A stretch of DNA of 64,000 nucleotides from Sarcomyxa edulis (Eukaryota > Basidiomycota > Agaricomycetes > Agaricales > Mycenaceae). Position numbers and translations under genes: made by a program. This document shows, piece after piece, positions 1 through 12,900 of this stretch. The notes below the pieces were generated by a model. It saw only the letters and a program-made list of their open reading frames with translations. It did no database searches and was not told the DNA's origin. The stretch spans positions 3,348,001 to 3,412,000 of the forward strand of contig QUOL01000001.1 of NCBI GenBank assembly GCA_009761415.1, given 5' to 3'. The stretch's first letter is position 1; each line of letters opens with the position of its first letter.

Positions 1-1399
1 CAGAATTGGTGTAGACGGGCGTGACATACGTGAGGAAGTTCACGGAGAGGCTCTTGAAGAAGAGAGGAGAGATTGAGCCTATCTCGAGTTTTCAATATTC
101 TCTGATAGTCAAAGAAATCGCCTGCTCGGTCTCCGAGTTTCTGAACGTCCAAGCGATATTCTACACAGGCGTTAGGATTGATGGAGAAGACACGGCGAAA
201 GACTGTACCGGAAACCATGTACTCCCACATTCCTCCAGCGACAATCTCTTTTCGATGGGAAGCATCGTTGACAGCACGCTTCAGGCCCTCCATCCTGATA
301 TACTCAGCGTCTGTCGTCGTAGCTGCCCAAACTGACGAAATAAACCAGAGGGAAGGATTAGCATCGGATGGAAAATAGTCGGACTCTGATTCATATTCAC
401 CTCCTGCATTATATATATTATTTGCCATCCCAATCCACTGTAGCAACGTGTGCGCGAAGCTCATGAGCGCAAGTAGGAGCCCGTCGCGTTGGTCACGTAG
501 CACTCCAAGGAGGACAGATGCTTGCGATATTACCTGTATCATAGTGCTGAATATGTGCATCGCCATATTCACTGTATCCCATGCGATACTAGAACGCCCG
601 TGCGGTGGAAATGCTTTCTCGAGTTGTCGCTGAATGACTGGATCGTCAAAGGTGGGAACGTCCAAACGTGCCATAGCGTAGAATATATGAGCAGAGTAAT
701 GTTGCTTTATGCGAGAGTTTAGTGGAATTGATAATCGGCTTTTGCTATATCGCAATAGACGGGTGGCCAGCGAACAAAGAAACCGACCGACCGCGACTCG
801 AAAGAGAACCTGCTTGTCAACTGTCCGACTGTCGACAGCATTTTGAACCTTCAAAACTGATTAGGCTCAGATATATCTATGTGTGTTTGTACAGGCTCTC
901 ACTATTACGAGTAACTGCCCAGAGTACCTGGACGCCACATTAGTACGCGTGTCCGACGAGAGAGGACCCGTGGTGCATTACCAAAGTGCTACAGCGGGGA
1001 CTAAGGCTGATATCACCTTCCGGAGCCAAGGGTCAGTAACGTAGCTGAACGCCAGGTGAGCGGACGCACCTCTAAAACCAGATAAACCGAAAGCAAAGTA
1101 AAACACTGACTGATACTTCCGATGTCTGTGATCATCCTCCATACATAGGGAAAGCTGTTGATCATCTCAAAATAGGCCTCGAATCTCGAAGAACCTGGGA
1201 GGTGAGCCGTTTCAGGCTGAACCTCCTCGTACAGATCCCAGACACCAAGACGTGTGTGCTTGACATTCTTAGTGTCTGCAGGATCAAATTTGCCTTTACT
1301 ACTGCCATGAGTAGCGCGTTTCCCTCGTCTCATGCGCATCGTGGTTGAGAGGAAAGGGACACAGTGAGTAGCAGACGGAACTGCGGTGAAGGCCTGCAA
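1..1399 (-). CDS. ABC half-transporter-like membrane protein, N-terminal part (runs off window)
   Basis: This is the 5' part of a minus-strand gene cut by the window edge. The exons I can join in one frame are 1399-1070, 1016-982, 927-903 and 848-30, with GT-AG introns; the third intron boundary has a perfect TACTAAT-like branch site, and a donor GTATGT at 29-24 leads out of the window. The frame holds LGVWDLYEEVQPETA, MARLDVPTFDDPVIQRQLE, LGVLRDQRDGLLLA and LGDRAGDFFDYQR. From memory these match the membrane half of a fungal family of ABC-type transporters whose nucleotide-binding domain would lie outside this window. No Walker motif is visible here, so the ABC assignment rests on the N-terminal family pattern. 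The start could also be at 1339 or 1333 (MRMRRGK). The 25 and 35 bp exons are unusually small but keep the frame. Confidence 0.7.
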
Positions 1400-2429
1400 C
1401 TTGAAGGAGCAGACTCCACCAAAAGCTGTAATTCCGAGTCGAAAGCGCGCTTGAGTCGATCACAATTCACGCAGCAGCCTCGCGTCATAATGCATAATTC
1501 CTCCAATTGCAATTCGCGTTGACCCCAACTTAATGTTTACAACTCAAAGACATATGCTGCAAATACAAGAGGAACGATACTGGTTCAATCAGTCGAGCTC
1601 GTTCAATACAACACGGTACCCTCTCAGATAAATATTGTATGCCGAGCAGATTGATGAGTACCGAGTCAGACATTTTCGCAGATTTCGTGCGATCATCTTC
1701 ATCCTAATAGATCGGCAGAAGTTGCAACTGGGGAGGGTTGGTGAGGAGTGTTCCTCTGAGTAGTCGAGCTGTTGAGAAAGAAAGACATTGCCAAACACAA
1801 TGCCCCATGGGCCTGTAGTATGTTGAGCTAAGATGGATTCCTTGGAGCCGATATATGAAGCATCGCATCTGTATGGACGCAACAAGGATGCGACTTCTCT
1901 TGAAACGAGAGAAATTGCTCTTGTATGAGAAGGCCTGACTTTGGAAATGCGTCGCAAGCATTTATGACAGCAGATATAGCGACAATGATCCAATATTGAC
2001 GGCAAGGCACTACTCGATACGAATCCCGAACATCCCTGGTCCAAGTTCGTGTATCTGACGCAAGAAACACTGTAGGACGAGAATGAGTACAACACTCGAA
2101 AGATGGAAAAAGAACGTGCAATTTTTGAATCAGCATCGGTTGACTGTACTTTGCCCGTGATAGATCCGACCATATTCCCAGAGATCGTCTTGAGTGGATG
2201 GTGAGTGGTTATCACTACTGGGGCTGTAAGCGTTTAGGGAACGACCTCCATCCAAGAATCTGCCAGTGGGTTGCACCGTTGCAGACCGTAAAGCGGCGAC
2301 TCGAATGTCACGCAGTCACAGACATTGGTTCGACGCGTCGAACCTCGCCACGCGCACTGTCACGATTGATTCTTAACTTCAACTTTCAAGTCACTGTGCG
2401 GCCCCGTGCCACCAAGTACTTAGCCTCAA
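1400..2429. other. Intergenic region between divergent genes; no supported gene
   Basis: This is 1.0 kb between the start of the ABC-like gene and the F-box gene. The longest ORF (minus strand, 2215-1589, 208 codons) has no recognisable domain and overlaps equally long ORFs in another frame. It may be a decayed small gene or chance. The promoters of both neighbours should lie here. Confidence 0.5.
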
Positions 2430-4806
2430 ATGGTCGCTCAATTCCCGGACGAATTGATAAATGAGATTCTGTCAACCGCGTTGGCAGTCTCTGAAGAGAT
2501 GTTCACTTCAAAATCCAAAGACTCGCCTTTCTTACGCTACGACAACCCCTCAAGTTCTGTCATTCTCGAAGTCTGCAAACAATGGCTTCGAGTCGCAACG
2601 CCTCATCTATACCACTTCATTGTCGTTCGTACCAAAGGCCAGGCAAAGGCCTTGGCTCGCACTTTTCGTACGAACCCAGCCTTTGGCTTGTTCGTCCGAA
2701 AAGCGCGTCTCGAGGGTGGATATGGCGCGCCAATGGGCGCAATTCTTCTCGCAACCCCAAACGTCACGGACCTTTTTCTTTCGCTGGACATACGGTCAAA
2801 TGATACTGTCCCTGGTCTATGCCGGTTGTCTTCCTTGAATCCTGTTCGTGTGATCCTCCAGGACTTTGATCATAACCACAATAGGCCGACCGATCAAGTC
2901 ATTAAACATCTATGTGAATCCATTCCGCAGTGGAAAAGATTGGTATGCGGTTTCTCTTCTTTCCTAGTTTGGTTGTACTGATATGCCTTTTGAAATGAAT
3001 CTAGAAAACATTCGACTGCCCATCTGCGAAGAGGGGCGAACCTATCATCATGGCTTTGAACCGGTCTAGTACCCTGGAAATACTCCAATTGTCGTACATG
3101 AATTGGGAACACTTGAGCGCAGTGAAATGCCCATCTATCAAAACCATATACATCGCAGACACCAAAAAGTGGAGGTGGCGGGAGGCCGAATTTCGTGCCG
3201 AGGTAGACGCAGATAGCAGGCTTCAAGAGCTGGTAAAATATGCTCCTGTCCCGTTCGTCTTTCTCTTCTTTTCTACACGACCTTTCGCAAACTTATCCAC
3301 AGGAGTCGCACCGAAACTCTTGCACCGCCGACCGTCACGAGAATCACTGCCAAAAGTCCCTCATTTGTTCCACTTGCCTCCGTATCCGTGGAAGATAGGG
3401 CCTTCATATGGACCAAAGTGATTACATTTGCCACTACGTACGACGGCGCGGACGCCATGAAACCAAAGAGCCCGAAACTCAGTCGCTGCACAGCCTGCAC
3501 TCGCATCTCCTTGTTATTAGTCTCGAAAGAATTCAATGTAGGTCCTCGTTCTCGATACTGTGACCTCACTTGATCATTGACGGTTTGGTGACAGAGACTG
3601 TCTCACCCCGTGTTGTATGGTCACCTCAGGTTTTTCCGAAACAGCGGGTTAGAATTGTTCGCAAAGCGCCTTACATCGGATCCCTCTCTCGGGCGTCACG
3701 TTCGTTCCTTGTACTTTCCACGCCCCGAGGACTCAAGCGGCCTCCATATATTGGATAAGATTCTGGACTTGATGCCCGAACTCCAGCAGCTCCAGGGCAT
3801 AGACAATGAATTTTCACGAACTGAAACTGCTTTTGAGACCATCAAATGGAGTGTATTCAAAATCCTCGCAAACCTGGCGGGCCATTCTCTCGTCGTACTT
3901 CGGACAGTCAAAATTACAGCTCCATACAACTCTCAGTCTCCTGCTATATTCGAAGGATTCAGTCAACTTCGCCATCTGGACTGGTATTCCGAAACCGTAT
4001 TCTCCAGAGAATTTGACAAGGTATCCCCAAAATGCCTTGCTAATTTGGAGCAACTTAGCGTGTTCCAATGTCATGGGACATTCTGGGACGCCCTGAAACA
4101 TATGAGGTACATATTTGACTCATGTAACTATTTTCATAGATCTGACGCGTCTTATGCCAGCTTGCCCTCTCTCCAGCGCCTCATTTTGCCTGGGAACTAT
4201 ACATTGGAATCATTGCGTCCATTTCTCCAGACACACGGGGGAAAGATACGCCATCTGGAAATTTCTGACTACTCGAAAGGGATTTTGTCCGCTTGTCCAG
4301 CGATCACTGTGCTGGTATTGGAAACGGTGCATCTTCTCGACACTCGCAGTCTCTCTGAGTATATTGATATTATTTGTTCAGCCCCCCAGTTTCAGCGATT
4401 TTACTTGCACACCCGAGCACCAGTGTTTGTCCAAAATCATCGTCCGTTCAGATGCAAAGTCCGTGGCCTTGAATCGTGAACCATTTGTTTGTTTACTTAC
4501 CGTTCGTTCGTGTACCAGCTTCAAACATAGTGCCCCTAGCTGGAAGAATTTCTTAGACTTTGTCGATTGGTCGCAGTTTTCGGCGCTGCGCGAAATCCAC
4601 TTCGAGGACTGTCAATGGCCAACACAAGAGTACGTTCCTTCTTCACTCTTTGGTGTGTATTAAGGCCTGATAAAACTATTCTTGCCCATCCCCCTAGGCG
4701 CGATTTTGCGAAACATTTCTGGGTTGAGGCCGCGGAACTCATGTGGCCTTGGGATGTGCGGTTGACCAATAAACAAGGTATAAGCTGGAAGCCGCGATTG
4801 AGGTAA
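2430..4806 (+). CDS. F-box-type protein, two-part agaricomycete family, probably frame-damaged
   Basis: The first part starts MVAQFPDELINEILSTAL, a fungal F-box-like opening, then VCKQWLRVATPHLYHFIVVR. A 50-60 bp intron follows after WKRL (donor near 2944). A second part from about 3310 reads SFVPLASVSVEDRAFIW and LLLVSKEFNRLSHPVLYGHL, a second F-box-like segment followed by leucine-rich stretches. The last exon, after an intron in 4640-4699, ends HFWVEAAELMWPWDVRL and stops at 4804-4806. F-box proteins recruit substrates to SCF ubiquitin ligases; the substrate is unknown. Two joins do not keep frame. The intron-like stretch at about 3235-3310 gives the wrong phase, and near 4424 the frame must shift by one base to continue into KIIVRSDAKSVAL. 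The gene may be a decaying paralog, or the assembly may carry errors. Confidence 0.6.
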
Positions 4807-4935
4807 AATGCTCAAAGAGTGTCTAGCATTGGTCGAAAGTTTTATTCGACCGCGCAAAACTGCATGCATCAATAAGCCTATGAAGGCCCGGTATCTACAA
4901 CTCAGTCCTAGATAGATTAAGCGCTCGACGCATTC

Positions 4936-5757
4936 CTAGGAGGCTTTGTTCCCTTTATTCCCTTTGCGTTGTGATCCAAAGTAATATCGCGTGCGGCCGA
5001 TTCCCAAGAACCAAGCCATTCTGGATTCAGGTATCAATGAAAGATGAAAAGGGTAGCTCTAGATGAAGAAATACCTGACGGAGAACAGGACGAAAGTGAA
5101 TGTGATGTTGCCGTGAGTTGTGCCATTCCATACAGCAGGGTTCAACTGTAGGTCCTTCGGCAATCCAATAAAGGACGCGAAGATGCTAAAAGCGAAGAAA
5201 AATCGAGCTGTGTTCAGTGTCACGTAGTTGGTGGATTCCCTACTGTGTCAACTAAACGCATCAAATCTATCAGTTGTAGTCGATGCAACTCATCGTTAGC
5301 AACTAAAGAGGTACATACATCCGCAAAAGCCAGTGCTGCCAAACTCGCACCGAGTATACGTTCCTGTGCAACAGGATTATCCGGCAGTGCATCTCTGACA
5401 GCTCTGAACACTAATGATGATAGAAGGCCCAGTAGCATGTAGCCTGGGAAGGGCTTCAGACCAGAACACTGTCAACAGTGAAACAACGCGAACAGTTTAC
5501 GAGTTGGTAGATGGCCATGATCGACCGAGGCTCGATAGATGTGGGAGGAGCCGATGTGTCTGAGTACGGAATCAATTGGTTATAGAACCAACTTGCTCCG
5601 GAGAAGCACCAGACGATAATTGAAGGTATGATAGTCGAGACTGCCAGTACCGTGTTTAGCATGGCGACCAAGTACTCAAGTCAGCAGTGAACTCGCCTGG
5701 TTCCGCATAGACAAAAAAAGCGTAGTAGAATCCTGGTAAAGCGAGGAATCCTGTCAT
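4936..5757 (-). CDS. Small multi-pass membrane protein, DUF7704 type
   Basis: Spliced minus-strand gene. It starts MTGFLALPGFYYAFFVYAEP at 5757. Later exons hold ALPDNPVAQERILGASLAAL, then WNGTTHGNITFTFVLFSVR, then AWFLGIGRTRYYFGSQRKG with the stop at 4936-4938. The hydrophobic stretches fit about four membrane helices. The order of an N-terminal LPGFY...EP block, a central QERILGASLAAL block and a C-terminal WN...FT..L..R..WFLGIGR block is what I know of the fungal DUF7704 family of about 150 residues. No biochemical function is known for the family. The first intron boundaries (around 5690) were not resolved. The gene ends 129 bp from the convergent F-box gene. Confidence 0.72.
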
Positions 5758-6134
5758 GTTTTTTCTGGGAAAAGTTAGAACTGACTCTGAGAGTCAACTG
5801 AGAGTCGTGAGTCGTGACGGAACAACTTGGAGAGACAATCCTGAATGATAGTGGTATGACTGAACGTGCGTGCGGAAGCCTCCAAAATCAACAACAGTAT
5901 ATATCACGCGCTCCGTCAAATTGAATGCTTGTTGAAAACAATTTTCTCTCGACGGTAGTTTGACGGAAAAGAGGGCTCGAAGGAGCTTGGAGGTTATACA
6001 AGACCCTGTTCGAGAACCCCATCGCTCATTGTAATCTTTCTACTGAGTATAGACACACATCCAACTCCAGCCTCAAGTCTGGCCCAACTCACATAATCGT
6101 ACAGGGTATTCAGATTGTACATACTCTGGAATGT
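5758..6134. other. Intergenic, promoter of the DUF7704 gene; nothing else seen
   Basis: This is 377 bp between the DUF7704 start and the stop of the thiolase gene, both on the minus strand. It must hold the DUF7704 promoter and the thiolase terminator. No ORF, repeat or RNA gene was recognised. Confidence 0.5.
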
Positions 6135-8137
6135 TCACAGTTTTGCATGTTGCAAGACATAAGCCGAGGATTTCTTCGACTTGACTTTGTCGACATCCTC
6201 AAAAGTAACCGGACGACATTCGATAGCGTGGTTGTATCCCAACCTGTCACGCAGTTCGTCAGTTTGAGTACCAGTATGAGCACAAGATGTTGAGTAGATG
6301 TGACTTTACCTAGCCTTCCCATCTTCCCCGCCTGGTTTGAAAAATTCCGGTCGACGTAAGAGAGAGATGACTACTGCGCCTCCTAGACCGACGTTATGCA
6401 CGAGTCCATATTTACCGCGTTTATCTGGAATGTCGAACAGCCCTGGTGCTTGCATTGGTCCTGCCCCTAGAAAAGGTAATCCAGTCGGGCAATGAGCAAT
6501 GGGGAATCCACGTCGTATGGAAAAGTAAGTATGAAAGGTTTACATTCGCGTAATTGCACTGATGAGTATATCGGCATTAGAGTCAAAGCACAGTAACTAT
6601 GGAGAATCCACGTACTAGAGATGTAGAAGTGCATTCCAAGACCTGTAGCTCCGAGGGGATGGCCTTTGGCTTCGAGGCCTCCACTTGGATTGATCACGTA
6701 TTTACCGCCGTACTGTCAATAGCAAGACGGACGAGCGTAAGTCGTCAATGACATTGTTCATGTTGATTGTACGTTGAAACGCACCGTGTTGTCACCGCGC
6801 TCTACGAGCCTATGCGATTCGCCGGGCGGACAAAGTCCAAGTGCCGGATACATGATGAGCTGCATGCATGAAGCAATGTAAATATGACACCGACAATGCA
6901 GGATCAACAAAAACAAACCTCATTGGCAGCAAAACAATCATGCAACTCAATAACCCCGACGTGATCTCTCCCCTCCCCTTCCCCGAAGCCAGCCTGCTTG
7001 AAGACCTGATCCGCACACTCCTTTGTCATTCCGTACCCGACGACCTCCATGGCGCTTTTACTCTGGAATGCTGCAGGGCCGTCGGTGGTCAGTGCTTGTG
7101 CGACGATTTCGATGGCTTGGTTTTCGAGTTTGTGGGTGTGAACGAAGGATTCTGAGGCGACTATGCAGCAGGCTGCTCCGTCCTACGAAGACGAGGGTGT
7201 TAGTTGTGCACGGAAAGAAAAATAGAAGAGATACGGACGGAAGTAGGACTGCACATGAACTTGGTGAGTTCGTTTGTGATCTTGGGCGCGTTCAACACTT
7301 CTTCTACGCTCCATCCATTGCGGAATTGGGAGTATGGATTATTGACGGAGTGTTTATGGTTCTTGGAAGCTAATTAGTATACCATCCATGGTGAGTCGCG
7401 GGTTTCCGAACGATAACGATGTGAATGTAACGTACCGATTTTCGCAAGATGCCCAATATTAGCACCATACTTATCGAAATACTCCTTCGCCCCATTGCTG
7501 AACATCCTCGGAGACCCAGGCCCATGATTCACACCCAAACCCTCCAGTTCCAACTCCTTGGTGCGTTCATCAAAGAGATGCATAGGCGAGAGTCTATCAG
7601 GAAAGTTGGTCCCTAGGCTCCCGGGTTTCATCCTTTCGAAACCGAGAGCGAGAGCGCATTCGCAAAGGTTGGCTTTGACGAGATTGTTGGCTTCATAGAG
7701 GGCAGTGCTGCCTGTTGAGCAGTTATTGTTTACGTTGGTGATGGGGATGCTGGTTAAGCCTAGGTTGTACAGAGAGCGCTAGGAGGGAAAGTAAGTTATT
7801 TAAATCGATGATATGAGGAGTGGGGTACGTACTTGACCGCTTGTAGAGTCTCCGTAGCAGTAGCCGACGTAGGCTCTCTCGATCGCGTCGTATGTGATCC
7901 CTAGTATAGTATTAGCAAAAATATCGATACCCAGGCGGGCGGCAGGATGCACCTGCGTCTAAGAGGGCTTTCGTAGCAGCTTCAAGGCCCATCTATACAG
8001 TAGATGTGGGTCAGTTCATCTGTCCTTGTCCTTGTAATGCTCTGGGTGCGTACATCCTCGGTAGACCTAAGACCTCTTGGCTTGATGAAAGCCGTACATC
8101 CCACTCCAATGATGAAAGTCCGTCGTCCTTGTTTCAT
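6135..8137 (-). CDS. Peroxisomal SCP-x-type 3-ketoacyl-CoA thiolase
   Basis: Spliced minus-strand gene starting [20 protein letters not shown] at 8137 and stopping at 6135-6137. The motifs of the sterol carrier protein x thiolase family appear in order: [11 protein letters not shown] with the nucleophilic cysteine (about 7710-7735), MKPGSLG...[14 protein letters not shown], the HDCFAANE box (about 6925-6950), [17 protein letters not shown] with the second catalytic region, and [20 protein letters not shown]. The last exon ends VLQHAKL; AKL is a type 1 peroxisomal targeting signal. The expected role is thiolytic cleavage of 3-oxoacyl-CoA in peroxisomal beta-oxidation. There is no downstream SCP2 lipid-binding domain, so this is the thiolase-only form. 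The first intron follows RGLRSTED. Confidence 0.92.
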
Positions 8138-8400
8138 GGCTGGCGGTTGACGATTGTGCGAGGTACGAGAAGCGAGGATGGGTGGCTTTGATGCATGGTA
8201 TACTTTACCGGGTTTCGGGTGTAGAGTGGCCGTATAGAGGTCACCAGGTATGAAGAGTACGTTATGGGAACAGACGTGTCGACCTACATATGCTGGAAGC
8301 AAGAATACATACAAAATACTAGCAGCCGACTGGGAGGATACAGGATACCAACTGTATAGGTGTCTAATGATGAAAGAGAAGTAAGGAGGGCGTGTATATG

Positions 8401-9743
8401 TTACCGCTGAGTCGTATCCTCGAAAAGGAAATTGATCAACTTTGTCACGACCTCTACATTGACGCTATTCCCGATCAGCCTGTATTTTGTTTTGGTGGAG
8501 ATGCCGTCCGGCCATGTGAAGGAGCGTTGGTTACTCGAGCTCAAGGGGAGGTCAGCTGTGTGCGGGTCTTCAAAGCTGAAGAGGCGGAGTAGCTCAGTTG
8601 GGGAGAAGTAACGCAGGCGGAGGGGGTGGAGGATGTGGACTGGGTCTGGTTCGGAGGAGTCCTGACACTGACACTGAGCTAGGAATTGATTGAATGTGGT
8701 GGTGGTCTAGGAATGTATTGATGTACAGAGGAGAGTGTGATTGATTGAGTGACTTACGTCTAGGCGTTCGTTCATTTGGAGGATGGATCCCGAACGTTCG
8801 ACTAATTGTGTGTATCCTGAAACACCAGGTTCAATTCAACGATATATAAAGGAGGCAGGAAGACAGGGAAGACCTCTGGTGAAACAGCATGTCCTGCGAG
8901 ACGAGGGGAGAACGATATCAAAGAGTCTTCCCCATTTTTTGAGAACGCGATCTGGTATGGCGTAAGGAAGTGATTGGCATTGGTCTTCGGGATCAAGGTA
9001 GCTTCGAATTTCTTTGACGTGATTCAGGTCCAATGATGTGTCTGATCTGGGGTCCATCCAGTCTTTACCGCGGCCGGGGATGTGCCTCCAGATGTGATCC
9101 GCATTGTTGGGAAGGGCAAAGGTGAGAGGTCGCAACTTTGCGAGGAGGTAATAACGTAGACGCGAATTTGGGGTACCAAACTGGAGGGGGGTCAATAGGA
9201 GCTCACAGACGGTGTAGCCCAGGGATGTTAGGGTGGATACGAGAATTTGACGGGTTGTCGAGGCCTGTTGGAACTTAGCAAGACGAGGGTAGCAGAGATT
9301 GAACTGGAAGCACCTCAAAACCTGCTACATTCTCGACCAAGAGGTAGTCTGGATGTGAGTGTGTGGCAGCAAGTTCAGGAAGTACGGATGTGATGAGATG
9401 TAGAAACGACTTTGCTCGAGGGTCGGCAGCACCTTTGGCCTTTTGGTTGAGAACAGTATAAGGCTGGCAAGCTGGCGACATTAGCCATAGGTTTGCCTCA
9501 TATCCAGCTAAAAAAGATGCTGTCAAAGTAGATATATCTAGCTGGACAAGAGGTAAGCCACTGCTGATGGTCTATGAGGGTGCCCACCTTTTGTACGATT
9601 TCTCCGTGGTTTGCTCTGTAGACACTCGCCGCTGTCTGGTCCCAGTCAAATGCACAGACAATGGATCCATCCACGGTGCTTCTGTCTAGTGCATAGTGTA
9701 GTCCGCCTATTCCACTGTAAAACTCCAGTCCCCGTATCACCAT
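8401..9743 (-). CDS. DNMT2: Dnmt2/TRDMT1-type cytosine-5 methyltransferase
   Basis: Minus-strand gene starting MVIRGLEFYSGIGGLHYALD (AdoMet-binding motif I) at 9743 and ending at 8401-8403. The first intron (50 bp, after HGEIVQK) gives in-frame continuation into LTASFLAGYEANLWLMSPACQPYT, the motif IV region with the catalytic cysteine. LLVENVAGFE (motif VI) and LQFGTPNSRLRYYLLAKL (motif VIII) follow. The later exons read RTCCFTRGYTQLVERSGSIL, then LRYFSPTELLRLFSF and YRLIGNSVNVEVVTKLINFL (motifs IX-X). This is diagnostic of Dnmt2, which in characterised members methylates C38 of tRNA-Asp rather than DNA. One oddity is SPACQP where the family normally has SPPCQP. The divergent PHD gene starts 244 bp away and the two may share a promoter region. 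Confidence 0.93.
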
Positions 9744-9987
9744 CGTCCCACAGTGTCTAGAATCAAAGCAGTGATTACGTAATACCATACATTGATCACG
9801 GTTGCTGAATTGTTGTCTCAATTTTCAGGCATTTAGCTAGTTCGACCGCCGGCGGGTTCAACCAGGTTCATCCAAGTTCATCTTTGTCGTATCTTTTGTC
9901 GTATCTTGAACGCAAGCTGCAACAAGCCCAAGATATATACAAGCTTCAGCGCACTTGACAACGATTATCGACTTTGTTTTACCTCGC

Positions 9988-12900
9988 ATGGTCGAACCGC
10001 AGAGTACCGGTCAAGTGGACGGCCAAAAACAGACCCAAAAACAATCCTTGATCCAGCCTGAAGATGTAGAGACTACCAGTCTGAACTCGAGGTGAGTAAC
10101 TGAGTTGAATACATCGGCCAAATCTAACTAGAGGAGTCTCCGTTCAGTCCCGTCCGTACAAATCAGCTTTTGCCCGCTTTCTCAGCAAGGCAATACTCTC
10201 ATTTGCCTACTCCACAAAGGCGAGTACACCAAGATCACACTATTAAACTAGCAGAACCCACCTAACCAACTCCTGTAGCCCCCACAACCTTGGTCAATAT
10301 GTTCAAGCTGTTCAGAGTACTCCAGAATCTCCGCTGCCTCATCCGTTCGTACACCCCACTTCTATATTTATACACAGCGCTCACACCCAGCATACACTAG
10401 TCCACACACATCGTATGCATCATTGGCCCCCGCTTCCTTTGGAGAGAGGCTCGCTTCCCAGCTTTCGTGCGTTATCACCTCTGATCTGCGACTCAACGGA
10501 CTAACACATCTTCAACAGTGACGGCGTACGACCCTCGGGCCAACAAATAATGACACCAGAATCTAGGTCCGTTACGAGATTCTTTACCTCCAGCTACGAC
10601 TGAAGCCATCGATCTTCAGCCCTTTTGTTCTACGTACCACATCTCCTCGCAATTTGGCTACCCCACGATACCAGTGCGTCCTCTCATTGACATACGTGGT
10701 CTATATTCCCACAGCAGTCCTATAGCCCATCTTCGGCAGTAGATACCAGCACTCCCAAGCCATCCACTTCTAGGTACATACATGCAACTACATCCCTGTT
10801 GCACTCGTATTAATCCGTCAGTAGTGTTAAACTGGAACCCGCGATGAATAGCCTCGCTCCAGCACACAGAATAACATCGCCCATTTCCGCATCATCTTCA
10901 GAACCATCTTCCCATTCCCGACTCTCCTCACCTTTTGTAGCCAGACTCTCTCTCTCTGATCGCAATGCTTCTAGAACACCTCTCAAATCCAGACCAACGA
11001 CTCCTCCAGTCCACATCGATGACGTTTTCTCCATTTCACAACCTATCGCTTCATCTTCGACGTCTATACACACCCCACCTACATCTCCTCTCTTGCAGCC
11101 TGCTGCTCAGCTCCAAGAACCCACCTCCATCGCGGGCGGCGAAATAGAACGCATACGACTCCGGATGCTAGAAACAAGCATAGCCCAAGTACAAGAAGCT
11201 GAGAGTCGACGACCAGAGTACCTTAAACGCTCGAAACGATCGATTTCCGAGGCAGATCCAACGGTTACTGAGGCAGTCGAGTTAGAGGAGAGGGAGATGG
11301 GTTTACCTGGTGTCGGAATCACTGTGAGCCCTAATAAGGGACGTAGGTTGAAATTGTTCCAGGAAACTTCAGAAGAGAGTTTCGAAGAGAGCTTGATGGC
11401 GGGTGGTTATGGGTTATACGTGAGTCGTTAGCCTTTACCTACTTGCATCGATTGATCTAATAGCCTTTTGTGTTCCTGTTCGAAAGCGTACGGCTGATTG
11501 GGTCAGACAGCCGCAGCCCATGCCTGTGCCTATGCCCAAAGTGGTGCCTACGAATGTCATCGAAATTCCAGAAGTGGAGGCAGAGCCTACTGAGAAAGAA
11601 CTGAGGAAGCGGCGACGCTTGGCAGCGTTCCGCCAACGTCATAACACGACTGGAGGACCTTCTACGAAACTATTCCCCGTGGAGCTCGAAGGCAAAGGGA
11701 GGGTTATAGTGGATGTGCCCAACGAGCAAGAACTAGTTCCTTTGGAAGAGCCTTCGCCTGCGAAGAAACGGGGTGGGAATCGACGTAAGAAGAAGGGAGC
11801 GGTAGCGGAGCCTCATTTGACTGCCAAGGAGAAGAGGGCGTTGGCTGCTGCTGCCGCTGAGCGCGATGCGGAGGTCATGCAGGGGTTGCCGAATTGGCCT
11901 GATGCGGAGTTTCCGTGGCGGTTGAGGAGGGAGGAGAGGTGGGAGCTAGCGAGGGCGGAGAATGAGGAGAAGTTGAAGTGGATTGAGAAGTTTTTGGATC
12001 GGGATACGGACGAGGAAGAGGAGGGCGAGGAAGAGGAAGGTGAGGCGTTTTCGTCGACTGCCTGGGGTCAGATTTATGACTCTACGGCTGTTTCGGCGCC
12101 TGTTAAAATGGGGAGGGGGAAGATGGTTCCGCTTGCTGCGAACCCGAATCCCAACCTAAGTCTGGGTATGCAGAAGCTGATGAGGAGGAGGAATGCATTT
12201 TTCCCTAGTGATCCAGCTGATGCTAGAGCTGCTTTGCTTGCCAAGAAGTCTGTCCGGGCGTTGTCGTATCGACATCAGAGGAAACATCGAGAGGAGGAGG
12301 AAGATAGCGACGAGGAAGAGGTATGCATATGTCATGGTCGGGATGATGGTCGAGAACTTGTTCAGTGCGATAGTTGCGAGACGTGGTATCATTTGCATTG
12401 TATTGGGATCAGGAGCATTGCAGAGTTGGGAAAAGAGGAAGATCCGTGGTTCTGCCATCGGTGCGTAGCTGCGACCAGGACACCTTCCCCTTCGCCAGAC
12501 CCCGAGATGTTACTTTCATCGGAACCGACGCTAGTGCCTACGGATGAGCAACCCACGGTTCAGCCCAATCATGATGGACCGTTCTTCCATGGCTCGTTTC
12601 AAGACTCTCCCATGCCAGCCTGGGGACCACCTAGAACGCCTACGAGAAGTGGTGATACGGGATCATCATTCTCTTCCGGAACGTCATGGATCGAAGCCTC
12701 GAAGCATGGACCCTCGACGCCACAGAATCATTCGCAGGGTGTGAGGGTGTACACCAACACGACTCCAAGTCCATTTGATAATTTTGGATACAACGAATCG
12801 CCCTTTGATCCCAACTCCACTCCGTCGCGAGGTATCAAGTTTGGTGCACCGTTTACGACTCCAAAGAATAATCTATGGTCGACGCGTGCTAATGGTTTGT

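Noticed and set aside
1589..2215. 208-codon minus-strand ORF between the ABC-like and F-box genes
   Set aside because: No domain, no splice-consistent extension, and competing ORFs of similar length in another frame; treated as intergenic.
6110..6322. 70-codon minus-strand ORF at the thiolase end
   Set aside because: It reads through an intron in the wrong frame; the spliced frame gives the conserved end and the AKL signal.
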